Notes: generated by a model from the letters alone, not told the origin. A stretch of DNA of 64,000 bases from Thiobacillus sp. (GCA_024235835.1 JACKLQ010000001.1:1054001-1118000), one strand, 5' to 3'; shown: positions 1 to 8,665, counted from the stretch's first letter. Program-made: numbers and translations.

Positions 1-25
1 TGGATCTCTCGATGCGGTTTTTGTA

Positions 26-38
26 GCGGGCTACCCGC
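26..38 (-). other. Short hairpin with the arfA-like stop codon in its loop
   Basis: Five-base arms GCGGG/CCCGC flank the triplet that is the stop codon of the arfA-like gene. In E. coli, arfA mRNA is cut or terminated at a hairpin near its end to make a non-stop message. A similar role here is inference; the stem is short and no U-tract follows. Confidence 0.3.
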
Positions 39-249
39 CCCGGTCCTTCCCGTCCACCCCGTTCACGCCACGACCGTCTTCGTCCTGAGCCGGCACTTCC
101 GGATTCTCCTCCTGCCCCAGGTCCTTCAGCCTTTCCCGCCAACGCTTGTCCTGTTCCACCCTCGGCTTGTAAAGCGGCGTGCGCACGTTCTTGGCCACCG
201 GGTTCCGGGGCCGGCGGGGCGGGCCTGAACCGCGTTTGCCAATACCCAT
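31..249 (-). CDS. Possible alternative ribosome-rescue factor A (ArfA-like)
   Basis: A 72-residue, strongly basic protein. Residues 16-31 (NPVAKNVRTPLYKPRV) resemble the ArfA core, in which a short N-terminal block (xNP..LLxDPLFRxRV in E. coli) and a basic tail enter the empty mRNA channel and recruit RF2 to stalled ribosomes. The C-terminal part is charged and looks disordered. It starts one base after the manC stop codon on the same strand, so it is probably the last gene of that operon. The stop codon lies in the loop of a small hairpin. The family call rests on one short motif and could be wrong; otherwise this is an unnamed basic protein. Confidence 0.55.
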   Translation of the reverse strand: MGIGKRGSGPPRRPRNPVAKNVRTPLYKPRVEQDKRWRERLKDLGQEENPEVPAQDEDGRGVNGVDGKDRGG

Positions 250-250
250 C

Positions 251-1666
251 TCAGTCCCGCTTGTAGATGTCCTCGAAGCGGACGATGTCGTCCTCCCCCA
301 GATAGCTGCCGGACTGGACCTCGATGAGGTGCAGGGGCAGCTTGCCCGGGTTGTCCAGACGATGGGTGGAACCCAGGGGAATGTAGGTGGACTGGTTCTC
401 CGACAGGACCATGACCTTGTCGTCGCAGGTGACCCGGGCGGTGCCCGAAACCACGATCCAGTGCTCGGCCCGGTGGTGATGCATCTGCAGGGAGAGCTTC
501 TCGCCGGGCTTGACCATGATGCGCTTCACCTGGAAGCGGTCACCGGCGTCGATGCCCTCGTACCAGCCCCAGGGGCGGTAGACCCGGGTGTGGAACTCGT
601 GCTCGCTGCGGCCGTTGGCCTTCAGGTGCTCCACTACCTTCTTCACGTCCTGGGAACGGTCCCGGTGGGCCACCAGCACGGCATCCGGGGTTTCGACGAT
701 GACCAGGTCGTCCACGCCGATGGCAGCCACCATGCGGGATTCGGCCCGTACCAGGCTGTTCTTCACGCCGTCCAGGTAGACGTCGCCCCGGCTCACGTTG
801 CCGGCGGCGTCTTTGCCCCCCACGTCCCACAGGGCGGACCAGGCGCCGATGTCGTTCCAGCCGATGTCGGCGGGCACCACGGCGGCCCGGTCGGTGCGTT
901 CCATGACGGCGTAGTCGATGGAGTCCGACGGGCAGCCTTCGAATTCGGCCTTGCCCAGGCGGCAGAAGTCCAGGTCATGGGCGCCGGCCTCCAGGGCCGA
1001 CTCGCAGGCAACGAGAACATCGGGACGATGCCTGGCCAGCTCGTCCAGGAAGTGGGCACAGCGGAACAGGAACATGCCGCTGTTCCAGTAATAGTCGCCG
1101 CTGGCCAGGAATGCCTCTGCCTTGTCGCGGGAAGGTTTTTCCACGAAGCGGGCCACCCGCCTGGCTGTACAGGTGCCCAAGGGTTCGCCCTGCTGGATGT
1201 AGCCGTAACCGGTTTCCGGGGAATCGGGGACGATGCCGAAGGTGACCAGATAGCCCGCATCCACGGCCTTCATTCCCTCGGCGATGGTTGCATGGAAAGA
1301 AGCCACGTCCCGGATGAGGTGGTCCGCGGGCAGCAGCAGCATGACCGCGTCCGGGTCCCGCTTCATCAGGTGCATGGCGGCGACGGCGGCCGCGGGCGCG
1401 GTGTTGCGCCCCACGGGTTCCAGGAAGATGCCCAGGGCATTCACGCCGATCTCCCGCAATTGCTCGGCGATGAGGAAGCGGTGATCGTTGTTGCACACCA
1501 CCAGGGGCGCGCCCATGTCCGGCACCCCCGCCAGACGCAGCACGGTTTCCTGCACCATGGTGTTGTCGCCGGCCAGGGGAAGGAGCTGCTTGGGCAGGGC
1601 CGCGCGGGACATGGGCCACAGGCGGGTACCGGAACCGCCGGATAGGATGACGGGGTAGAGGCTCAT
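251..1666 (-). CDS. manC: Mannose-1-phosphate guanylyltransferase / mannose-6-phosphate isomerase
   Basis: Bifunctional enzyme of 471 residues, the usual length for AlgA/ManC/CpsB. The N-terminal nucleotidyltransferase opens with the signature GGSGTRLWPMSR near residue 10 and makes GDP-mannose from GTP and mannose-1-phosphate. The C-terminal cupin (about residues 320-471) carries QMHHHRAEHWIVV, the metal-binding isomerase motif that supplies mannose-6-phosphate from fructose-6-phosphate. It lies 30 bases downstream of rfbD on the same strand, so GDP-mannose and dTDP-rhamnose synthesis are probably co-expressed for a surface polysaccharide. No phosphomannomutase gene is present in the window. 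Confidence 0.93.
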   Translation of the reverse strand: MSLYPVILSGGSGTRLWPMSRAALPKQLLPLAGDNTMVQETVLRLAGVPDMGAPLVVCNNDHRFLIAEQLREIGVNALGIFLEPVGRNTAPAAAVAAMHLMKRDPDAVMLLLPADHLIRDVASFHATIAEGMKAVDAGYLVTFGIVPDSPETGYGYIQQGEPLGTCTARRVARFVEKPSRDKAEAFLASGDYYWNSGMFLFRCAHFLDELARHRPDVLVACESALEAGAHDLDFCRLGKAEFEGCPSDSIDYAVMERTDRAAVVPADIGWNDIGAWSALWDVGGKDAAGNVSRGDVYLDGVKNSLVRAESRMVAAIGVDDLVIVETPDAVLVAHRDRSQDVKKVVEHLKANGRSEHEFHTRVYRPWGWYEGIDAGDRFQVKRIMVKPGEKLSLQMHHHRAEHWIVVSGTARVTCDDKVMVLSENQSTYIPLGSTHRLDNPGKLPLHLIEVQSGSYLGEDDIVRFEDIYKRD

Positions 1667-1696
1667 GAAGGTCTCTCTCTTGGTTGAGATAAGCTG

Positions 1697-2620
1697 CTAA
1701 TCGGCCTTGTCCAGGCAAAGCTTGAGGGCCTGGTGCCAAGCCGGCAGGCGAATGCCGAACACCCGCTCCAGCTTGCCGTTGTCCAGACGGGAATTCAAAG
1801 GCCGGGGCGCGGGCATGGGGTAGTCGCAGCTGGGAATGGAAACCAGGCGGGGCGGGGTCTCCAGGCCTTCCAGGTCCAGTATGGCCTGGGCGAAGCCGTG
1901 CCATGATGTGTACCCGCCGGTCTCGCCGTCGTTGGTCATGTTGTACACGCCCCAGGGTTCGGGCTTGTCCGCGCCCCCCAGGGGGGACGCCAACTGGGCC
2001 AGCACCTGGGCCGTGGCCTCCGCCAGGCTGCGGCACCAGGTGGGGGCGCCGATCTGGTCATCCACGATCTTCAACTCCGGCCTTTCCCGCATCAGGCGCC
2101 GCATGGTGAGAAGGAAATTGGCGCCCCGGGCACCATAGACCCAGGAGGTGCGGAAGATGAGATGGCGGCATCCGCTGGCGGCAATGGCCTGCTCGCCGGC
2201 CAGCTTGGTGGCGCCATAGACGTTGATGGGGCCTGGCGCATCGCCTTCCTGCCAGGGCCTCTCGCCGCTGCCGTCGAATACGTAGTCCGTGGAGTAATGC
2301 ACCAGCAGGGCACCGGATTTCGCGGCTTCCTCCGCCAGGATGCCGGGGGCCTCCGCATTCACCCTGCGGGCCAGCTCCGGCTCGCTTTCCGCCTTGTCCA
2401 CGGCGGTGTAGGCAGCGGGATTGACGATGGCCCGGGGCCGCACCTCCGCCACCACGCGGCGAATGGCATCCGGGTCCGCCAGGTCCATGGACTTCTGGTC
2501 CATGGCAACGACCTGCCCCAGGCTGGACAGGGTTCGGCACAACTCCCAGCCCACCTGGCCCTGGGCGCCGGTGAGGAGAATGCGGGGATGGGGGATGGGG
2601 AATGGGGAATGGGAGCTCAT
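1697..2620 (-). CDS. rfbD: dTDP-4-dehydrorhamnose reductase
   Basis: NADPH-dependent short-chain reductase of 307 residues, the last step of dTDP-L-rhamnose synthesis. The N-terminal nucleotide-binding turn is TGAQGQVG and the catalytic YxxxK is in VYGATKLAGE. I chose the ATG at 2620 because it overlaps the rfbC stop codon as ATGA (translational coupling); the open frame continues upstream only through rfbC. The first dozen residues (SSHSPFPIPHP) come from a low-complexity CCCATTCC-type repeat rather than the enzyme fold, so the ancestral start may have lain further in. Confidence 0.93.
   Translation of the reverse strand: MSSHSPFPIPHPRILLTGAQGQVGWELCRTLSSLGQVVAMDQKSMDLADPDAIRRVVAEVRPRAIVNPAAYTAVDKAESEPELARRVNAEAPGILAEEAAKSGALLVHYSTDYVFDGSGERPWQEGDAPGPINVYGATKLAGEQAIAASGCRHLIFRTSWVYGARGANFLLTMRRLMRERPELKIVDDQIGAPTWCRSLAEATAQVLAQLASPLGGADKPEPWGVYNMTNDGETGGYTSWHGFAQAILDLEGLETPPRLVSIPSCDYPMPAPRPLNSRLDNGKLERVFGIRLPAWHQALKLCLDKAD
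2585..2617. repeat. G-rich simple repeat at the rfbD start
   Basis: On the plus strand the units GGATGGG, GGATGGGG, AATGGGG and AATGGGA follow one another with a period of 7-8 bases. The repeat encodes the first residues of RfbD and adjoins the rfbC stop. A related tract lies upstream of rfbC. Confidence 0.6.
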
Positions 2621-3183
2621 GGGTAAACCTCGGCGTCCTTCAGCAGGGGCTGGTCCTGGTCCTTGGCCGAAAGTGTTGGCAACCCCGGGGGCATGCCCTC
2701 CAGGGGCCACTGGATACCTATGTCCGGGTCGTCCCAGCGCACGCCCCGATCCCACTGGGGCGCGTAATAGGCCGTGGTCTTGTAGAGAAAGTCCGCGGTG
2801 TCTGAGAGAACGAGGAAACCATGGCCGAAGCCCGGGGGAATCCACAGCATGCGGTGGTTCTCGGCGCTGAGTTCAAACCCAGCCCACTTGCCGAAATTTG
2901 GCGAAGAGCGGCGCAGGTCCACGGCCACGTCGAACACCCCGCCGCTCACCACCCGCACCAGTTTTCCCTGGGGGCCGTTGAGCTGGTAGTGCAGCCCCCG
3001 AAGGACGCCCCTGGCGGAGCGGGAGTGGTTGTCCTGCACGAAATCCACGTCCAGGCCCACGTCCTTGCCTATCTCCGCGAAGGTCTTCCTGTTCCAGCTT
3101 TCCAGGAAGAAGCCCCGTGCGTCGCCGAAGACCTTGGGTTCGATAAGCAGCACGCCTGGGAGGGTGGTCTCGATAATCTTCAT
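2617..3183 (-). CDS. rfbC: dTDP-4-dehydrorhamnose 3,5-epimerase
   Basis: Cupin-fold epimerase of 188 residues, normal for RmlC; third enzyme of the dTDP-L-rhamnose pathway. It begins with MKIIETTLPGVLLIEP, carries the RGFF substrate loop, the catalytic His in RGLHYQ, and the C-terminal tyrosine region TTAYYAPQWDRG. I started at the ATG whose product opens with the conserved MKIIET; a longer frame reaches 3240 but only adds repeat-derived residues. The stop overlaps the rfbD start by four bases. Confidence 0.94.
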   Translation of the reverse strand: MKIIETTLPGVLLIEPKVFGDARGFFLESWNRKTFAEIGKDVGLDVDFVQDNHSRSARGVLRGLHYQLNGPQGKLVRVVSGGVFDVAVDLRRSSPNFGKWAGFELSAENHRMLWIPPGFGHGFLVLSDTADFLYKTTAYYAPQWDRGVRWDDPDIGIQWPLEGMPPGLPTLSAKDQDQPLLKDAEVYP

Positions 3184-3185
3184 GA

Positions 3186-3260
3186 TTGGTAGTAGATAGT
3201 GGGTAGTAGGGAGAGGGGAGTGGGTGTTCCTACTTCCCACTCCCGATTTCCGACTCCCAA
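3186..3260. repeat. Purine/pyrimidine-biased repeat tract between rfbA and rfbC
   Basis: The spacer consists of short iterations such as GTAGTAGATAGTGGGTAGTAGGGAG and TTCCCACTCCCGATTTCCGACTCCC in imperfect copies. It is similar in style to the tract at the rfbD start. It has no recognisable coding content and sits exactly in the intergenic gap. Confidence 0.5.
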
Positions 3261-3261
3261 A

Positions 3262-4140
3262 TCAGAACACTTTCTCGTCCAGCATGGCCAGCAGGTACTG
3301 GCCGTAGCCATTCTTCTTCAGGGGCTCGGCGAGCCGTCTGACCTGTTCCACGCTGATATAACCCTGGCGGTAGGCGATCTCCTCCGGGCAGGCGATCTTC
3401 AGGCCCTGGCGTTTCTCGATGGTCTCGATGAACAACCCGGCTTCAAGCAGTGATTCGTGGGTGCCCGTATCCAGCCAGGCATGACCCCGGCCCATGATGG
3501 AGACATCGAGCTCGCCCCACTCCAGGTATTGCCGGTTCACGTCGGTGATCTCCAGTTCGCCCCGGGGGGATGGCTTGAGGTTGCGGGCGATGTCCACCAC
3601 GCGGGCGTCGTAGAAGTACAGGCCCGTGACCGCGTAATGGGACTTGGGTTGCATGGGCTTCTCTTCCAGGCTGACGGCCCGGCCCTGGGCGTCGAACTCC
3701 ACCACGCCGTAGCGCTCCGGGTCATGGACCCGATAGGCGAACACCGTGGCACCCTGGTTCCGGGCACTGGCCGTTTGCAGGTCCTGGGCCATCTCGTGTC
3801 CGTAGAAGATGTTGTCCCCCAGCACCAGCGCGCTGGGATGGTCGCCGACAAAATCCGCGCCGATGACGAAGGCCTGGGCCAGGCCGTCCGGGCTGGGCTG
3901 CACGGCATATTGCAGATTGATGCCCCACTGGCTGCCGTCCCCCAGGAGTTGCTCGAAACGGGGCGTGTCCTGGGGGGTGGAGATGATGAGGATGTCCCGG
4001 ATACCCGCCAGCATCAGCGTGGTGAGGGGGTGGTAGATCATGGGCTTGTCGTAGATGGGCAGCAGCTGCTTGGACACCGCCAGGGTGGCCGGATACAGGC
4101 GGGTGCCGCTGCCACCGGCCAGGATGATTCCCTTTCGCAT
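3262..4140 (-). CDS. rfbA: Glucose-1-phosphate thymidylyltransferase
   Basis: First enzyme of dTDP-rhamnose synthesis (dTTP + glucose-1-phosphate). 292 residues, as expected for RmlA. The nucleotide-binding signature GGSGTRLYP is at residues 8-16, followed by the KQLLPIYDKPMIYHPL region; the sugar-binding loop EKP is in LEEKPMQPKSHYAVTG. I chose the ATG at 4140, which opens with the conserved RKGIILAGG and has an AAAGGAGAG ribosome-binding site inside the end of rfbB. An in-frame ATG six codons upstream is possible but less well placed. Confidence 0.95.
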   Translation of the reverse strand: MRKGIILAGGSGTRLYPATLAVSKQLLPIYDKPMIYHPLTTLMLAGIRDILIISTPQDTPRFEQLLGDGSQWGINLQYAVQPSPDGLAQAFVIGADFVGDHPSALVLGDNIFYGHEMAQDLQTASARNQGATVFAYRVHDPERYGVVEFDAQGRAVSLEEKPMQPKSHYAVTGLYFYDARVVDIARNLKPSPRGELEITDVNRQYLEWGELDVSIMGRGHAWLDTGTHESLLEAGLFIETIEKRQGLKIACPEEIAYRQGYISVEQVRRLAEPLKKNGYGQYLLAMLDEKVF

Positions 4141-4154
4141 CGCGCTCTCTCCTT

Positions 4155-5213
4155 TCACCGTGCGGCGTAGTTGGTATCAAGCCACTTGCGGTACTCGCCG
4201 CTGGCCACGTTTTCCACCCACCGCATATTGTCCAGGTACCAGCGCACCGTCTTGCGAATACCGGTCTCGAAGGTCTCCGCCGGTTTCCAGCCCAGCTCCC
4301 GGTGGATCCTGGTGGCGTCGATGGCGTAGCGGCGATCGTGGCCGGGACGGTCCTTCACGTAGGTGATCAGGCGGGTGTAGGGGCCCTCGGGGCTGGGACG
4401 CATTTCATCCAGCAGGGCACAGACGGTATGAACGATGTCCAGATTGGGCATCTCGTTCCAGCCGCCCACGTTGTAGGTCTCCCCCACCTGGCCCTTGTCC
4501 AGGACTTCCCGGATGGCGGCGCAATGGTCGGTGACATAGAGCCAGTCCCGCACGTTCATGCCGTCGCCGTAGATGGGCAGGTTCTTGCCCCGGGTGGCGT
4601 TGAGGATCATGAGGGGGATGAGCTTCTCCGGGAACTGGTAGGGGCCGTAGTTGTTGGAGCAGTTGGTGGTGAGGGTGGGCAGGCCGTAGGTGTGGTGGTA
4701 GGCCCGCACCAGGTGGTCGGAACTGGCCTTGCTGGCGGAATAGGGGCTGTTGGGAGCGAAGGGGGTTTCCTCGGTGAAGGGGGCGTCGTCAGGCCCCAGG
4801 GAACCGTAGACCTCGTCGGTGGAGACGTGCAGGAAGCGGAACGCGTTCTTCTCATCCGCTGGCAGACTGCTCCAATGGCCCCGGGCTTCTTCCAGCAGGT
4901 GGAAGGTGCCCACCACGTTGGTCTGGATGAAGTCCTCGGGACCGTGGATGGAACGGTCCACGTGGGATTCGGCGGCGAAGTTGATGATGGCCCGGGGCTT
5001 GTGCAGGGCCAGCAGCTTGCCCACCAGTTCCCGGTCGCCGATGTCGCCGTGGATGAAGATGTGCCGGGCATCGTCCTTCAGGGCGGAGAGGTTCTCCGGA
5101 TTGCCCGCGTAGGTAAGCTTGTCCAGGTTGATGACGGGTTCAGCGGATTGCCGCAGCCAGTCCAGGACGAAGTTGGCGCCGATGAAGCCGGCGCCGCCGG
5201 TAACCAAAATCAT
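4155..5213 (-). CDS. rfbB: dTDP-glucose 4,6-dehydratase
   Basis: Extended short-chain dehydrogenase/dehydratase of 352 residues acting on dTDP-glucose (second step of the pathway). It has the NAD-binding GGAGFIG at residues 6-12, the STDEVYG catalytic segment and YSASKASSDH containing the YxxxK pair. It starts 12 bases after galE and ends 14 bases before rfbA, in the classical rfbBACD arrangement. Confidence 0.96.
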   Translation of the reverse strand: MILVTGGAGFIGANFVLDWLRQSAEPVINLDKLTYAGNPENLSALKDDARHIFIHGDIGDRELVGKLLALHKPRAIINFAAESHVDRSIHGPEDFIQTNVVGTFHLLEEARGHWSSLPADEKNAFRFLHVSTDEVYGSLGPDDAPFTEETPFAPNSPYSASKASSDHLVRAYHHTYGLPTLTTNCSNNYGPYQFPEKLIPLMILNATRGKNLPIYGDGMNVRDWLYVTDHCAAIREVLDKGQVGETYNVGGWNEMPNLDIVHTVCALLDEMRPSPEGPYTRLITYVKDRPGHDRRYAIDATRIHRELGWKPAETFETGIRKTVRWYLDNMRWVENVASGEYRKWLDTNYAAR

Positions 5214-5225
5214 CTTGCTTCCCCT

Positions 5226-6242
5226 TTATTTGTATCCGTTGGGATTCATGGATTGCCAGCGCCAGGCATCGGCACACATGGCATCCAGCCCTTTTTCGGC
5301 ACGCCAGCCCAGTTCCTGAAGGGCCTTGGCCGGATCGGCCCAGCATTGGGCCACATCCCCCGCCCGCCGGGGGGCGATGCGATGGGCAATCGGCCGGCCG
5401 GAGGCCTTCTCCATGGCCCGGACCATGTCCAGCACGCTGTAGCCCTGGCCGGTGCCCAGGTTCCAGATCCGCACCCCGGGGCCCTCTGCCAGCTTTTCCA
5501 CCGCCTTCACGTGCCCCTTGGCCAGGTCCACCACGTGGATGTAGTCCCGCACGCCGGTGCCATCCTGGGTGGGATAGTCGTCGCCGAAGACGCTGAGGTA
5601 TTCCCGCCGTCCCACGGCCACCTGGGTGATGTAGGGCATGAGGTTGTTGGGAATACCCTGGGGGTCTTCGCCGATCCGGCCGCTCTCGTGGGCCCCCACC
5701 GGGTTGAAGTAGCGCAGCAGGGCGATGGACCAGGCGGGGTCGGAGATGGCCAGGTCCTGCAGGATCTTCTCGATGAACAGCTTGCTGGTGCCGTAGGGGT
5801 TGGTGGTGCCGCCCACGGGGAAATCCTCCCGGATGGGCACGCTGGCCGGATCGCCATAGACCGTGGCGGAGGAACTGAAGACGATGGTCTTGACCCCGGC
5901 CGCCTGCATGGCTTCGAGAAGGGTGACGCTGCCGGCGATGTTGTTGTCGTAGTAGAGCAAAGGTTTCTCCACCGACTCACCCACCGCCTTGAGACCGGCG
6001 AAGTGGATCACCGCGTCGATGTCATGACGGCGGAACAGGGCATCCAGGGCAGAACGGTCGCGGATGTCGCCTTCGATAAAGGCCAGTTCACGCCCCGTGA
6101 ATTTCTGTACCCGCTTCAAGGCCTCTGGGCTGCTGTTGCACAGGTTGTCCAGCACCACCACGTCGTAGCCCGCCTGCAAGAACTCCAGACAGGCGTGGGA
6201 CCCGATATAGCCGGCGCCGCCGGTGACCAGGATGGTTTTCAT
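5226..6242 (-). CDS. galE: UDP-glucose 4-epimerase
   Basis: 338-residue NAD-dependent epimerase interconverting UDP-glucose and UDP-galactose. GGAGYIGSH lies at residues 8-16, SSSATVYG carries the catalytic Ser/Thr, and NPYGTSK gives the YxxxK pair. Residues such as ALLRYFNPVGAH match the substrate-binding region. It lies 11 bases downstream of purU and 12 bases upstream of rfbB, so it reads as the first sugar-nucleotide gene of the polysaccharide-precursor operon. Confidence 0.95.
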   Translation of the reverse strand: MKTILVTGGAGYIGSHACLEFLQAGYDVVVLDNLCNSSPEALKRVQKFTGRELAFIEGDIRDRSALDALFRRHDIDAVIHFAGLKAVGESVEKPLLYYDNNIAGSVTLLEAMQAAGVKTIVFSSSATVYGDPASVPIREDFPVGGTTNPYGTSKLFIEKILQDLAISDPAWSIALLRYFNPVGAHESGRIGEDPQGIPNNLMPYITQVAVGRREYLSVFGDDYPTQDGTGVRDYIHVVDLAKGHVKAVEKLAEGPGVRIWNLGTGQGYSVLDMVRAMEKASGRPIAHRIAPRRAGDVAQCWADPAKALQELGWRAEKGLDAMCADAWRWQSMNPNGYK

Positions 6243-6253
6243 GCGCGCTCCCT

Positions 6254-7108
6254 CTAATCAAACACGACCGTCTTGTTGCCGTACACCAGGATGCGGTTGT
6301 CGATATGCCACTTCACCGCCCGGGACAGCACCACCTTCTCCAGGTCCGCCCCCTTCTGCACCAGGTCTTCCAGGTCGTCCCGGTGGCTGATGCGGGTCAC
6401 GTCCTGCTCGATGATGGGGCCATCATCCAGCACTTCCGTGACGTAATGACTGGTGGCGCCGATGAGCTTCACCCCCCGCTCGAAGGCTCGCTGGTAGGGC
6501 TTGGCGCCGTGGAAGGCGGGCAGGAAGGAGTGGTGGATGTTGATGATGCGGTTGGGGAAATGGCCGATGAAGTCCGGCGAGAGCACCTGCATGTAGCGGG
6601 CCAGGACGATGAAATCCACGTGGTGGGCCGCCAGCAGGGCCCGTTGCTGGGCTTCCGCCTCGGGCTTGTTGTCCTTGCCCACCTGAATGTGCTGGAACGG
6701 CACCTTGTAGGCCTCCGCCAGCCAGTGGGTGTCCGGGTGGTTGCTGATGATCAGGGGGATGTCGCAGTAGAGTTCGCCGGCGTGGTGGCGGTAGAGCAGG
6801 TCCGCCAGGCAATGGTCGAACTTGGACACGAAGATGGCCAGGCGGGGCTTCACGCTGGACAGGGACAGGTTCCATTTCATGCCATGCTCGGCGGCGATGG
6901 GGGCGAAGGACTCCTCGAACTTGTGCAGGCCCAGTTCGAAGCCTTCCAGGGCCCATTCCACCCGCATGAGGAACAGGCCCGCCTCGCTGTCCTGGTGCTG
7001 GTCCGCGTGCAGGATGTTGGCGTTGTGCCGCAGCAGGAAATTGGCGATGGCGGCCACCAGGCCCTTCTTGTCGGGGCAGGCGATGAGCAGGACAGCGGAA
7101 TTTCGCAT
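6254..7108 (-). CDS. purU: Formyltetrahydrofolate deformylase
   Basis: Hydrolyses 10-formyl-tetrahydrofolate to formate plus THF, feeding PurT and balancing one-carbon pools. 284 residues: an N-terminal ACT domain (about 1-80, starting AVLLIACPDKKGLVAAIA) and a formyltransferase-like domain with the catalytic Asn/His region INIHHSFLPAF and the Asp in DDGPIIEQD. The ATG at 7108 gives the normal family start; the longer frame upstream is not conserved-looking. It leads the galE-rfb-manC block with an 11-base gap, an unusual operon partner for polysaccharide genes. Confidence 0.93.
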   Translation of the reverse strand: MRNSAVLLIACPDKKGLVAAIANFLLRHNANILHADQHQDSEAGLFLMRVEWALEGFELGLHKFEESFAPIAAEHGMKWNLSLSSVKPRLAIFVSKFDHCLADLLYRHHAGELYCDIPLIISNHPDTHWLAEAYKVPFQHIQVGKDNKPEAEAQQRALLAAHHVDFIVLARYMQVLSPDFIGHFPNRIINIHHSFLPAFHGAKPYQRAFERGVKLIGATSHYVTEVLDDGPIIEQDVTRISHRDDLEDLVQKGADLEKVVLSRAVKWHIDNRILVYGNKTVVFD

Positions 7109-7188
7109 GATGCGGGCGGGTTGGATGGAAACCGCGCAATGATAGCGTGTACCGCCCCGCTGCTTCCCCCCTCGGGTGCGCTCGCCCC

Positions 7189-8127
7189 TCAGAGCGCGGC
7201 GAAATGGGATGCCATGCGCCGCCGCTCGGCCATGTCCGGCAACCGGCCCAGGCCTGCGCCCATGTTCTCCAGCAGATGGTCCGCCCGGGACGTGGCGGGG
7301 ATGGCGCAGGTCACGGCGGGGTGGGAGATGACGAACTTGAGGAAGAACTGGGCCCAGTTGCGGCAATCCAGCTCCGCCGCCCAGGCAGGCAGGGGCCTGT
7401 TCCACACCGCGCTGAACAGGCTGCCGCCCCGGAAAGGCCGGTTGACCACCACCGCCAGGCCCCGCTCGGCGGCCAGGGGCAGCAGGCGCGCCTCCGCCTC
7501 CCGGTCCGCCAGGTTGTAGGTGAACTGCACGAAATCCAGGGGTTCCCGGGCCATGATCCGCTCGAGTTCGTCATGGCGCCGGCCATGGGAGGTGGTGACG
7601 CCGATGCCGCGCAGCCGCCCTGCCCCCTTCATGGCCTTCAGGGTCACCAGCTGGGTCTGCCAGTCCAGCAGGTTGTGCACGTGGATCAGGTCGAAGCGGT
7701 CAACGCCCCAGAGACGGCGGGAGACCTCCATCTGCCGCTGGCCCTCGCCCCTCCCCACGGTCCAGACCTTGGTGGCGGCGAAAAGGCCGGAGGGCCTACC
7801 CAACTGCCCCAGACCCCAACCGATGACCTCCTCGGCGCTGCCGTACATGGGCGAGGAATCGATCATGCCGCCGCCCATCCCGAAGAAGGCCCGCAGCACC
7901 GCCAGCCGCTGGGCCCGGCGCAGGGCATCGTTCCCCACGTCCAGGGTGATCCAGGAGCCCAGGCCGATGACGGGGATACGGCCTCCCCCCGGCAGGGGAC
8001 GTGTCAATGGCGAGGGCTCCAGGGCCATTCCCGGCCCTGCCCAGGCGGCGGCCACCAGGGCGGTCCCTGTCACCAGGAAATGACGTCTGGCAGGGTTATC
8101 CATGGCAGGAGGTCGTGGCAATTTCAT
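7189..8127 (-). CDS. Tat-exported aldo/keto reductase
   Basis: About 312 residues. The N-terminus has a twin-arginine signal (ARRHFLVTG followed by a hydrophobic stretch ending near AGPGMALE), so the enzyme is probably exported folded. The TIM-barrel body follows the aldo/keto reductase pattern: GLGSW strand, DSSPMYGSAEEVIG with the Asp and catalytic Tyr, the Lys in ATKVW and the His in IHVHNLLDW. The substrate is unknown. ATG 8127 and ATG 8103 are both possible; neither has a strong ribosome-binding site, and both keep the RR motif. Export of an NAD(P)H-type enzyme is unusual. Confidence 0.8.
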   Translation of the reverse strand: MKLPRPPAMDNPARRHFLVTGTALVAAAWAGPGMALEPSPLTRPLPGGGRIPVIGLGSWITLDVGNDALRRAQRLAVLRAFFGMGGGMIDSSPMYGSAEEVIGWGLGQLGRPSGLFAATKVWTVGRGEGQRQMEVSRRLWGVDRFDLIHVHNLLDWQTQLVTLKAMKGAGRLRGIGVTTSHGRRHDELERIMAREPLDFVQFTYNLADREAEARLLPLAAERGLAVVVNRPFRGGSLFSAVWNRPLPAWAAELDCRNWAQFFLKFVISHPAVTCAIPATSRADHLLENMGAGLGRLPDMAERRRMASHFAAL

Positions 8128-8225
8128 GCCTTCAGGGTAGCCGGTTTTCCCGCCACCGGCCGGAGGTGCGACCGCTAAATGGCAGTTTGCTAACCTGTGC
8201 ATAACTGGCATCTGGAGACTCGTTC

Positions 8226-8621
8226 ATGGCCATCCCCTGGTTGACCCTGCTGAAGACCGTCCCCTGGACGGATGTCATCGCCAACGCCCCCACCGTGGCA
8301 AACGGCGCTAAGAAGCTGTGGAACACCGTCTCCGGCAAACCGCCCAGGGTGGAAATCCCTGCCACGGATGGGAGCAATACCCCACCCGACGAAGCATTGA
8401 AGATCATGCAGGGAGAACTGCGCAGCCTCAGGATCACCGCCGCGGAGTTGCACCAGCAGATGCTCACCTCATCCGAACTGATCCGGGAACTGGCTGATCA
8501 GAACGCTGCCCTCATCAAGCGCGTGGAGGCCTTTCGGGTACGCCTGCGCTGGCTGTCCATTGCCGTCGCCCTGCTGGCGGTGCCCGTGCTGGCGGGCCTG
8601 GGCATGGGTTTGCTCGGCTGA
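8226..8621 (+). CDS. Hypothetical tail-anchored coiled-coil membrane protein
   Basis: 131 residues, family not recognised. Residues about 55-100 form a heptad-rich, probable coiled coil (ALKIMQGELRSLRITAAELH and onward), followed by a basic patch RLRW and one C-terminal hydrophobic segment (LSIAVALLAVPVLAGLGMGLLG, about 109-130). No signal peptide; it should sit on the inner membrane with the coiled coil in the cytoplasm. It stands alone, divergent from the aldo/keto reductase and convergent with the small gene at 8666-8812. Confidence 0.72.
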   Translation: MAIPWLTLLKTVPWTDVIANAPTVANGAKKLWNTVSGKPPRVEIPATDGSNTPPDEALKIMQGELRSLRITAAELHQQMLTSSELIRELADQNAALIKRVEAFRVRLRWLSIAVALLAVPVLAGLGMGLLG

Positions 8622-8665
8622 CAGCTCTCCCATGCCACAGGAAGCTGAAACGGCCAGGCCCAGGA

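Noticed and set aside
4302..6257. 651-residue plus-strand frame across galE and rfbB
   Set aside because: It crosses two well-conserved genes and has no recognisable domain.
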